Shown here: positions 24,701-27,902 of the stretch, one piece after another | How positions within the stretch are numbered: position 1 is the stretch's first letter | Layout of the letters: each line of letters begins with the position of its first letter | Source of the DNA: a virus | Virus record (IMG/VR): IMGVR_UViG_3300033273_000233 | Location: 1 to 27,902 of that record | Length of the DNA stretch: 27,902 nucleotides | Reading direction: 5' to 3' (one strand) | Notes under the pieces: model-generated | Told to the model about the DNA's origin: nothing | The model's database searches: none | Seen by the model: only the letters and a program-made list of their open reading frames with translations | Position numbers and translations under genes: made by a program

Positions 24701-27126
24701 TCTGCCTTAACTGTTAATAGGTTAGCAATTGCTTTCTTACAGAGATCTCTTGCTCTGTTAAATGCAAAGATCGATTGCTCTTCTTCACCTACAAGACCAT
24801 TGTTGATTGGAGCACCAGCACCATCAAAGTAGAATCTAGTTGCTTCAATGATGTTAGCATTACCACCATCTCTGAGATCTTCTGCGATAGCATCGACAAT
24901 GAAACCAATGTCACGCTTACACTTACCATCAGAAACGCCTTGGATGTTGGAAATACCAAACGTTTCGACCATTTGATCGAATGCGGTATCAACAATCTCC
25001 TGACGATTTGCTTGGATTAGATTACGTGCGTCAAAATATCTATTACCAGCAGGATTTAGACCAGGATTGACATAAGGAATATTCTGGAGTCTAGGATACT
25101 TCTCTAGGATATATCCAAAGACTTCCTCCTGAATCATGCGACGGTTAGATTCAATGAGGTTAGCAGCATCAGCATAGACGCTATTAACTACACCACCAGA
25201 TGGGTTGAGTACATCACCCTTAGCAACATACTTAACAAAACCAGTTGGTTCTAGGGATGCATTGAAGAACTCGTCAGTACCAGCTGCTGGGTCTAGTTTG
25301 ACATATAGTTTATCATCAGACTTAGCACCAATTCTGTAACCAGTGATAGTAGCAGCAGGGCGAGTTAGAGGACTGTCGATCTCATCACTACCCAAGAATA
25401 GTTTGGTATAGTTTCCAGAAGTTTGTAGAGTTCCCTGAATATCAATTGTGTAATAATTGATCTTCTTGGTGCTAGCAGCGTTATCAACAACTCTCTTTGG
25501 TGGAATGATGTCAGTAATGTAACCACCCTTATCTTGGTTAAAGGCGAAACCTTTGAAACCAATAGCATGTAGAGAGGTGTTACCGAAGTTGGAGTTCGAG
25601 TTGGTGATCGACATGTCACCACCACTCTCCATTAGGAAGTGATCAGCGAAACCAACAGCGAAGATCGAAACGTTCTGGATGAATGCATCTTCCGAAGCAC
25701 GAACGTGGAAGTTTCTCCACTCATCCTTCCAATAACTATCACCCTTGGTGTGGTAAGGAACTGTTGCAAATGCGTCCGTTAATGATGCTTGATTCCAAGT
25801 GTTGGTGTATTCATCGTAACGAATGAACGCTCTATCGTCTTTCTGGAGCGAAACACCCGTGTATTGCGCGATAACCATGGATTTGAATCCAGTGGCTTTT
25901 AGACCGTTTGCCCAGATTCCACAAATACCCCAAGTAGAACGGATGGATACGTTGAAAACGTAAGGAGATGCGGACTCAACCGAATCAACTTCCGCAAGAG
26001 TTTGTGCATTCTGTCCTAGTGCAGGAGTAGTATCTACGCTAACAACCTTTCCAGACGTGATGTTAGTTCCAATTGCCGTAGCAACGAACGGAACTTCATA
26101 TGTAAATTTACGTGCATCGTTTTGATCAATCGACTTGATCTGGAAGATACCCTCCAGTACATCATCAATTTCAGTGTTAGAGATAGCAACAAACTGACCT
26201 TGAAAGTATCCATGATCAACTTTAGTCGTTACTTCAATCTCAGAAGTAGAAGCAGGGATGCTAGAGTCAGTTGTGTTGTCAGTAATCTTCAGACTCTCAA
26301 TAACTCTAGAGTCAGATAGAGGACCAACAATTCTGTTTTCCTGAATTCTTTCAGAGAATTCGCCTGGGTCATCAATTGTTGGTTGATATGCAGAGAATGC
26401 TTTAGCAATCTTTCTATAGAAAATACCCAGTTCTTCCTGATCTGCATATTCAAATACAGTCAGTTTGTGGTGAGAGTAGTTAGGTGCTGCTTTCTTAGTA
26501 AAGTCAGAAGGATCATAATAAACTTCACCAGTGCCTGCTGCAACATTATACAGAGGAGATTCAGTAGTTGTTTGTCCATCCTTAATGGTGAATTGCCAGA
26601 AGTAACAACCACCAGTTACGTTGAAAATTGCAGAGCGGGGGATTTCACGTTCCGTTACAGCAGGATCAGGAACGTACATTGGGCGAACAACAGTTCTTCT
26701 TAGGTCATAACCTACGAGAGAAGAACCTCTAGGGATGATAGCACCACCCTCAGTGTTGTTAAACTTCCAGAAGATGTTATCTGGATTAGAGATATCAAGG
26801 ATGCTGTCATCAGTCCAAGCATTAGTGCCTTGATCAAATCCAAATACATCAATACCAGAAGTGTCAGCAAGACCAGGACGGTTGTCAATGTAGTGAATAC
26901 CAGGCATCAGCATGATGCTGAACTGGTCAAATCTATCATTACCAAAACCAGGAAGATACGAATATCTTGCGATTTCTAGGAATGCACGCTGAATACTCTT
27001 GAATGGAGTAACAGGCGAGTTACCTCTATTAGATAACGCATCTGTCGCGTTGAAATCGTCTGGCGAAACATAAAGATACTTACCAGTTTTTGAGCTGATA
27101 AGGTTATCTAAACGTGTTAAAGGCAT
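12754..27126 (-). CDS. Giant modular virion structural protein
   Basis: A single 4790-residue frame, roughly half a megadalton. Residues about 18-90 (YLYVSPDDFNATDALSNRG, PFKSIQRAFLEIAR) resemble the first turn of right-handed beta-helix proteins. From about 650 come helical repeats, including a 43-residue tandem unit at 855-1014. Between 736 and about 2250 lie at least seven modules with CRRDIGYxVDAV and CxDVQxAIDTL motifs. A conserved-looking segment with MWYERLDDTRDADDRTYKL is near 2686. The region after about 3500 has fibre-like KLGIN and KVGIN units. The final 130 residues (LPSNPETGDVIRITEV ... WWLTEL) resemble C-termini of cyanophage tail fibres. An exact late promoter lies 36 bases before the ATG. 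Probably a long tail fibre or other outer virion component; no peptidase S74-type chaperone domain is seen. Confidence 0.85.
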   Translation of the reverse strand: MPLTRLDNLISSKTGKYLYVSPDDFNATDALSNRGNSPVTPFKSIQRAFLEIARYSYLPGFGNDRFDQFSIMLMPGIHYIDNRPGLADTSGIDVFGFDQGTNAWTDDSILDISNPDNIFWKFNNTEGGAIIPRGSSLVGYDLRRTVVRPMYVPDPAVTEREIPRSAIFNVTGGCYFWQFTIKDGQTTTESPLYNVAAGTGEVYYDPSDFTKKAAPNYSHHKLTVFEYADQEELGIFYRKIAKAFSAYQPTIDDPGEFSERIQENRIVGPLSDSRVIESLKITDNTTDSSIPASTSEIEVTTKVDHGYFQGQFVAISNTEIDDVLEGIFQIKSIDQNDARKFTYEVPFVATAIGTNITSGKVVSVDTTPALGQNAQTLAEVDSVESASPYVFNVSIRSTWGICGIWANGLKATGFKSMVIAQYTGVSLQKDDRAFIRYDEYTNTWNQASLTDAFATVPYHTKGDSYWKDEWRNFHVRASEDAFIQNVSIFAVGFADHFLMESGGDMSITNSNSNFGNTSLHAIGFKGFAFNQDKGGYITDIIPPKRVVDNAASTKKINYYTIDIQGTLQTSGNYTKLFLGSDEIDSPLTRPAATITGYRIGAKSDDKLYVKLDPAAGTDEFFNASLEPTGFVKYVAKGDVLNPSGGVVNSVYADAANLIESNRRMIQEEVFGYILEKYPRLQNIPYVNPGLNPAGNRYFDARNLIQANRQEIVDTAFDQMVETFGISNIQGVSDGKCKRDIGFIVDAIAEDLRDGGNANIIEATRFYFDGAGAPINNGLVGEEEQSIFAFNRARDLCKKAIANLLTVKADLYDPDPNSNLAPYGINIGKTGSQAELDGDTTNGVTIDLALKADPASRYKDARNRIVANREFILDAALAEISVYHPDFYIPGDSQTNAQSRLADAFRLIRRNSKEIGDKALASIAVSHPDFYIPGDTQTDSGSRYADAYRLIEQNKDQIVDTALAQIAIGHPDFYIPGDQQTDSRSRYADGYRLIQQNKTEIINTAWTNMLASYAGAASTETKCKRDLGFFVDAVSLDIFVGGSKYSQKFISEYFNSTGTAWISGGLQGEESQSIEAFNQARDLMGAAVSNQLSITDPTVTEGPAQYGGGGNPVSRTSTNACDDVQSAIDTLVNIITTPIADGNLLSLGSIPADPFVGNYPESGPGESKCRRDIGYFVDAVALDVFMNSNEYTWKFCAEYFENVSTQIADGLIGEETESRTAFAKAADMMKQAISNQLYEKDLTITADNAPGSAYGQVTKSFTPHGATYDPNTGTTVLSIANHGLSVGDYITIATDSLTFTCDLDSDATEHTYPRSTDPAAGQYIRISAVTTDTITVNVGDGGTNTSVHTFVRAASNAVTFAGNTANQLIDAQPALCSDVQAAIDTLNTIVQDVFAAGNLSSMPLELNKGSDGPGGAKCRRDIGYFIDAISVDMFCEGNRHTKEFTRQYFTDATTPISDGLAGEEAESVTAFNTAIAEMKKAVYNALYYKDLTVTEGDSVYGNGDGPIDRQSSNACADVQAALDTLGVIVTDAISNGNISGGIWSQADNSGTFITGEAKCRRDIGHIVDAVAQDLWFGGNEYTVAATKEYFNNNALINNGVDNEVGPSITAFKRAEDLMQRALNNTYYDRDLNITLDQTGDPPVVGDIEADAHDMVMENLDFIAEEAYLRMIAAYPLYTPQAENTAQDCKDDVVSVLKEVMWDVKFGGNYKTYDAAKIYITNVDYRDGSTIETFIDSERDEAAKVFLEAKNIAIQVIKNEAVTVSAGNTLTQSIDTTIVDDWDEDELLPKCGSAVAAVDTLMGIVIQAIGNDGGVGNLNGVVRTTPDDADPAWNTPLEILSTTATSITVNVGASASGDQYPHTFVGATAGAVVSGGNYPHTFVSATPNSVNILNGSQLTPDNATYDATTGDFVIYFGAPHGVTLPAQLSLDDNSFTFSCEMGRNATTKTYPRPGNDPIAGQNINITSVTDYSITVNVGASPLVEHNVSNAVYDPLTGSVALTIGAHTLTTGTSIKLKDEGLIFKCTKDNNVTTHAYPRASGKYQPTTYNEGNCSDVLATVNALVDIVCVSLNEGNLDNLPPVNNGEWDCANVRSSIENLFDILTDAISNGTLAGLPPLNKGDFTINNEASKCFRDVSYIVDAVVNDLRLGGNINSIQAGEAYYVGNNLEYIDGEKTETLDAWDYVGQMATAAMRNFDVLAFNCSTTSGSAIIDVNDTRGIIIGMSVVEYENSRGQINPANPAFVNGLLQDNATPIYTNIPEGTFVKRIVSNTQIELGVANSRLTEGNTVNALQTSSTTDLYFVYESGIWADTLPSTVTVGPEADGPDVIQDTLTSPTYRECSGTADAIETLIGNITTIIDNGLGSVVRQEQTVNTALLASRATVFTIDVGGNPSDPHKFETGTPVRLVPRPRFDQVTGKYVDVDKRLVRLPNGFETNRTYYVIAPGRVTQPENYGGTSFFDGSDQTKLMLATSKENAAAGIYIYASETDSIDKDVEIDMYQFILDDTYDLHNYKATLSTSVVAGIETDVSHVFDKPSSSLSSTDAQKVFIRASEGSQLPLVATQFAGNSNVAVTDPNNANVGRINPNVEFFVRYQNNKTFTIHETYANAISGADPIVFASGQAGLVFEVYANKRRNPMRFDPGFTDNTTTTGKWYIQCKDEVTGQPDSVKKNNIFWRINESDYNDRQRSTDMWYERLDDTRDADDRTYKLRYVIPKYLENARDPINGFVLKTRTDDTRKLVPQKILLKPVVGTVYGARFENPVQAGEFIGYDAQDFTNNNLNLDAQYDPYKKDQTGSGIEYRAFARFTSGVQATIQSARYVEDVLDSSIKYLELTVNDHTIDTKNFPGLRNEILTTVKITAPQGGNFEVSKTENQANSDNAVSFAGNSSGLANIHAYYTVNGEHYLIIKNIRGGVLEYSEFANTRFTQGTVFADMLEDQDMGKSLPLKTQIAKNNPQFFYKQNGANVYTITPGDRIQDSAGVEYYVDSVEDAGVIEDTFYIFGYETLQRRIAGQQDGIYYITALRGNISPFPTGAGVTNNFKKFKFSQPVSKLYPLNYRNDPLWFKNSGTTQAEKDYYANLIDPPAAFSAADNYIHGLVTVNDFKNSVTRELVEDLTNQPAFIMNTYSGANAIQAQDGNATSGSEDRLIPISGDSTVLSDQRYYVELRRPSIARAGNHTFEYLGFGPGNYSTGLPARQEVVLTPEEDFYAQSKKQDAGIVFYTGINSQGDLYIGNRRINAITGEETFIDAAVLADDGDEDDTIGGLVTTFDTPVTFNQNITVVGGDGELVNTFESPLIVAVQDADLTQARDALIIRSNVTSVDPVTQLEQDESLDRTAFSPPTEGDIRISKNKVQAAVFQFNARGNGQKYMFQTHTVAGIASNRTPNQSALIANGGTRIDSAQYITYGGVLPAPGDVLFKGSEVGKNGSIAWVLANYFSTIANNQIDNIVFDGSNVVKIEFRDFDSGIALAAGTDIGITSTSQIRIKNFYFDPRLNLTWTVYAAKPGDPFVATNNYVHFQVIDQIPQSTQAWEDIIAGTAVGSDAPTIEFSNANFKEVGVIGAEALRTETETIGNYKLGINTVARAPHEANANAWVDNLTTDPRANLDVVGNAYISGRNTPDFLDHANFADRDKNRISDALIVGGDSAAPNDEAVLRVSTETSTPLESGRPVADGKVGINAENSELNRALVVKGDARFTEDVQFERDIEVQGDGTLAEVRTDITTGTVNLFNDSTFVGGDDAAGLHIGGYAKTIRIGDYNTTSTQWVYIGDKSTGDQFVKIGNSANHSNIFIGNIDQDAAISKITMGGAYDRVSSLSFVDFKVRQTKFAGDVIFGANKQLGGDRLNAEQVVTIGTEAGIVSFFSGNTQTIDFATNASEVNIAGQGGTTTIRNSLEIDGETTFNSSVKLCGGTSSFSFVGVGQSLGTTAIAHASGILGPTSFNQNIDIVNVLQLPSSDSRYNRIDTAGSATWGDATFQATKPGAGPEGADLPALTGNQYYLPLLNAPVAGYFNEGDYLILDAPVDVGNNTRPEIVRIATGGLVGAETAPYYVTVEREPLGSFAPQIDTHPDEPGNRTSVYKVNIAFDATWIEQAIDGTRDASAEENVYLATFGGTLNIGVDYVIISREDTNDDGDFNQGEAFKLATALSIVNKKFEITNGCPNGDVVFSVDSVTGETVVGNDGIDGENGKLTINGSFEFKGGCKTASAQTFTGNAQEGLNTITAIPSVDGLEVGDYVELVSNGGTVTLEQNRFPSDSGEVRLSDPQIVSIVGSTVTLNLPFTGSGNATGISFRATKDEKFRITDRVRDIFTVDGCSGDTVIGNPSGVVLASRSQYGTVAQAHAAGDTVYTILKDPKVDNGIATTFVNTVATITTSATTIPVDDITNFEDGDFIFVGYGSGGNEEIMQINGNPTTSGTAPAGNLPVTRVASLTNVPGTNQTHQDGESVFRILFRENTVLTSAIPATGSTSVEIGMENSDVVPFFLDREYWIVINNEIFFVTSSNTNDGGTVLVKKDYHHGRLTVYDDVKFVGSNFEITGTDNNVPILKLINNEEHHFEAGALDINASTDISGQLRIFPTTCVEDPNAIQFTNKTFTPTFRVEPEFGDTFVGRLLDVNGIQSTTASNTTKILDIRNLGDGGTKSLTVKQDCSIDAFGYTGWKNKNGGHKATFVNANSTLSVNINYIVAVAPSTGALILTLPSNPETGDVIRITEVAGALTYNNSLVIRAPIVGGEPVALQGDTSGTKLGGLSTAYGSGELVVQNRNASFGLIYVGQSDGDNFIPAVYQGWWLTEL
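20990..21610 (-). repeat. Beta-type repeat (TFxC...TYPR...SITVNVG) in the giant gene
   Basis: Several copies of a beta-rich unit: SFTFSCEMGRNATTKTYPRP followed by INITSVTDYSITVNVG; a shorter GLIFKCTKDNNVTTHAYPR; and partial copies carrying SITVNVGAS and two nearly identical YPHTFV segments. They interrupt the two-cysteine modules, as though a separate domain had been inserted and duplicated. Confidence 0.75.
23030..23272 (-). repeat. Further copy of the TFxC/TYPR beta unit
   Basis: Codes for SLTFTCDLDSDATEHTYPRS, then YIRISAVTTDTITVNVG and HTFVRAAS, clearly related to the units at 20990-21610. It lies between two-cysteine modules 3 and 4 and explains why that interval (about 750 bases) is longer than the 425 bases between modules 4 and 5. 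Confidence 0.75.
24085..24564 (-). repeat. 129-base (43-residue) tandem repeat in the giant gene
   Basis: Three complete in-phase units begin at 24564, 24435 and 24306, and a fourth partial one at 24177. The consensus is SRYADAYRLIxQNKxxI, then xxALAxI, then HPDFYIPGDxQTD. The spacing is exactly 43 codons each time. Two more diverged relatives lie upstream at about 25179 (VYADAANLIESNRR) and 25040 (NRYFDARNLIQANRQ). The first part of the unit looks helical, and the HPDFYIPGD part looks like a turn. Confidence 0.9.
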
Positions 27127-27161
27127 GACTACTCTGACCCTGCTAACTTGTGTCCTCGGTT

Positions 27162-27169
27162 TATTTATA
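27162..27169 (-). promoter_or_regulatory. T4-type late promoter for the giant gene
   Basis: The minus strand reads TATAAATA, an exact match to the T4 late promoter core, in the only sizeable non-coding gap upstream of the giant gene. The ATG is 36 bases downstream, leaving room for a leader of about 28 bases. The motif sits inside an inverted repeat (TCGGT/ACCGA). It probably drives the giant fibre, the collar genes and perhaps the whole cluster. Confidence 0.8.
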
Positions 27170-27195
27170 CCGAAAAAACTTGGAAAACACTGTCG

Positions 27196-27229
27196 GGTTC
27201 TAAGATTTGAAGACTACGAGATTTGAACC
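27196..27229 (-). other. Inverted and direct repeat after the HNH gene
   Basis: GGTTC and GAACC flank 24 bases, with a further partial pairing inside, and the 8-mer TTCAAATC occurs twice on the minus strand. It begins 1 base after the HNH stop. A run of six T follows on the minus strand 16 bases beyond the repeat, so it may be part of a weak transcript end, but it is not a classic terminator. Confidence 0.35.
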
Positions 27230-27580
27230 TTAAGGAATAACAATGAGATCAGGAAGTTCTACATACCCATGCTCCAGTAACCTGTGGCAGTTTGCACATA
27301 TTGGAGCAGACTTGTCAATCTCTTCCTGTAGTGTCTTGTAACTAGCAATCTGTAGTAGTTTTGATATGCTATGTTTCTTTGGTGTTGGATCAATATGCAA
27401 AAGATCCATTACTTCTGGTGGATATTGTTTATTACAGATAATACATGGATGCTTCTTTGCATCCTCTACTATCTGCTTTCTCCTCTGATAACTAATTTGA
27501 TTTGCTTTATAAGTCTTCGAGTTTTTTCTAGCCCACTCACGCTGATACTTACGATTTTCGTCTTTATTCTTATAAGGCAT
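27230..27580 (-). CDS. HNH homing-type endonuclease
   Basis: A 116-residue protein starting MPYKNKDENR. It has a basic N-terminal arm (KYQREWARKN, YQRRKQ) that suits DNA binding, followed by a treble-clef HNH domain: C46-I-I-C49, LLHID with H62, and C95-A-N-C98-H99-R. The two CxxC pairs would hold zinc and the histidines would form the metal-dependent nuclease site. I start it at 27580, where AAAGAAG lies upstream, rather than at the in-frame ATG 18 codons earlier (27634). It lies alone between a tRNA and the giant gene, a common position for free-standing phage homing endonucleases. It probably nicks or cuts a related phage genome to spread itself. Confidence 0.88.
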   Translation of the reverse strand: MPYKNKDENRKYQREWARKNSKTYKANQISYQRRKQIVEDAKKHPCIICNKQYPPEVMDLLHIDPTPKKHSISKLLQIASYKTLQEEIDKSAPICANCHRLLEHGYVELPDLIVIP

Positions 27581-27665
27581 AGTCTGAATACTTCTTTGAA
27601 ACAGATGTAGATGTAGTAGAACTGTTCGCCCCACGTTACATCTCCACGCAATTTATTTAACATAA

Positions 27666-27738
27666 CTCCTCCACCTGGGCTCGAACCAGGGACATAGTGA
27701 TTAACAGTCACTCGCTCTACCGACTGAGCTATAGAGGA
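27666..27738 (-). tRNA. tRNA-Asn (GTT)
   Basis: A complete 73-base cloverleaf on the minus strand: acceptor TCCTCTA with TGGAGGA (one G-T pair), D arm GCTC/GAGC, anticodon stem AGTGA/TCACT with loop CTGTTAA, and T arm CCTGG/CCAGG with loop TTCGAGC. The anticodon is GTT, reading AAC and AAT. CCA is not encoded; the discriminator base is G. The tRNA may supplement Asn decoding during late expression, as the fibre genes here are rich in Asn. Confidence 0.96.
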
Positions 27739-27744
27739 ATGTAA

Positions 27745-27758
27745 GGGTCCGAAGACCC
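27745..27758 (-). terminator. UUCG-loop hairpin before the tRNA
   Basis: The minus strand reads GGGTC TTCG GACCC, a 5-bp GC-rich stem capped by a C(UUCG)G tetraloop, a very stable form often seen in T4 terminators. Only a short TTACATT follows, so termination may be partial. It lies between the small upstream frame and tRNA-Asn and could equally serve as an RNA processing or stability element. Confidence 0.5.
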
Positions 27759-27762
27759 CATG

Positions 27763-27770
27763 TATTTATT
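27763..27770 (-). promoter_or_regulatory. Possible late promoter-like AATAAATA
   Basis: The minus strand reads AATAAATA, one base off the late core TATAAATA, overlapping the stop of the 43-residue frame and 25 bases before the tRNA. A transcript from here would start at or just before the UUCG hairpin. It may be chance in AT-rich DNA around a stop codon. Confidence 0.25.
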
Positions 27771-27900
27771 AGACAGTTGTTCTTGCAACTTCGTCAGCAC
27801 GCATACGAATATCAGTATCCGCCGACTTCATATAAGAAAGATATGAATCTGAACTATAACCAATAGCATGATTATGAGTTTCAGGAAGAATTGCTTTCAT
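27769..27900 (-). CDS. Short frame, 43 residues, whole gene or C-terminus
   Basis: Open frame MKAILPETHNHAIGYSSDSY ending VARTTV and a TAA stop followed by a terminator-like hairpin, which fits a real gene end. The ATG at 27900 is only 2 bases from the window edge, so the ribosome binding site cannot be seen and the frame may simply be the last 43 codons of a longer protein. No family recognised. Confidence 0.5.
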   Translation of the reverse strand: MKAILPETHNHAIGYSSDSYLSYMKSADTDIRMRADEVARTTV

Positions 27901-27902
27901 TA

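Larger units (their letters stand above)
20600..24921 (-). repeat. Seven divergent two-cysteine modules in the giant protein
   Basis: Each module starts with C(K/R)RD(I/L)G, followed by (V/I)DAV, GGN, an aromatic pair before an acidic GEE, and a helical AFN.A.D segment; most are followed by C.DVQ.AIDTL...GNL. The first Cys codons are at 24919, 24061, 23623, 22876, 22453, 22066 and 20737 (lower coordinate), which are residues 736, 1022, 1168, 1417, 1558, 1687 and 2130. Copies 3, 4 and 5 are the closest to each other. Copies 6 and 7 have drifted (CKDDVV, CFRDVS). Confidence 0.85.

Noticed and set aside
12754-27126. Giant frame considered as an assembly of several genes or a polyketide/peptide synthetase
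   Set aside because: No internal stops, no enzymatic motifs, and fibre-like repeats and C-terminus throughout; the late promoter lies only at its 5' end.
27205-27232. GGTTCAAATC on the minus strand, resembling a tRNA T-loop remnant
   Set aside because: The flanking bases do not pair as a T stem and no acceptor or anticodon arm can be found nearby; the motif is better described as part of a short repeat.
27581-27634. Longer HNH start at 27634
   Set aside because: The added 18 residues (GRTVLLHLHLFQR) look unlike the rest of the protein, and the ATG at 27580 has a better upstream site.

Overview
The window looks like part of the genome of a T4-like myovirus, most probably a marine cyanophage, or possibly a phage of a related marine host such as Pelagibacter. 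The reasons are: a compact block of genes all on the minus strand with ATGA/TAATG overlaps; several tail-collar fibre proteins next to a giant fibre-type structural protein; an exact T4-type late promoter (TATAAATA); a phage tRNA; an HNH endonuclease; and a run of 2-oxoglutarate/Fe(II) oxygenase genes of the kind common in marine T4-like phages. Assignments rest on reading the sequence and recalled family motifs; no database search was run.

Layout in the direction of transcription (right to left). 27.9-27.2 kb: a 43-residue reading frame that may be whole or a C-terminus, a UUCG hairpin, tRNA-Asn(GTT), and a 116-aa HNH endonuclease. 27.17 kb: a late promoter. 27.1-12.75 kb: one 4790-aa open reading frame coding for a giant virion protein with several internal repeat families. 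12.75-5.66 kb: three successive tail-collar proteins of 395, 562 and 1404 aa; the last has a long polyglycine-rich region resembling the adhesins of T-even phages. 5.66-4.19 kb: a 2OG-Fe(II) oxygenase and a protein with a phage tail assembly chaperone (APC) domain. 4.19-0.5 kb: a small conserved-looking protein, four more genes (three oxygenases plus one unknown) in overlapping order, a DUF4385 protein, a small unknown gene that overlaps it heavily, and a fifth oxygenase. 0.5-0 kb: a small unknown gene and the 5' part of another that runs off the window.

Together this is a fibre/adhesin module followed by an accessory cluster of tailoring-type enzymes, probably expressed late as one long transcript with much translational coupling. 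There is no gene-free stretch longer than about 105 bases. The plus strand has open frames, but they are shadows of the minus-strand genes; I found no convincing plus-strand gene.

The points most worth following up are: the packing of five divergent oxygenases beside the fibre genes, three of them without the usual H-x-D iron motif; the modular architecture of the giant protein, with at least seven two-cysteine modules and a perfectly phased 43-residue tandem repeat; the polyglycine adhesin; and the suspicious 98-base overlap at the end of the DUF4385 gene.
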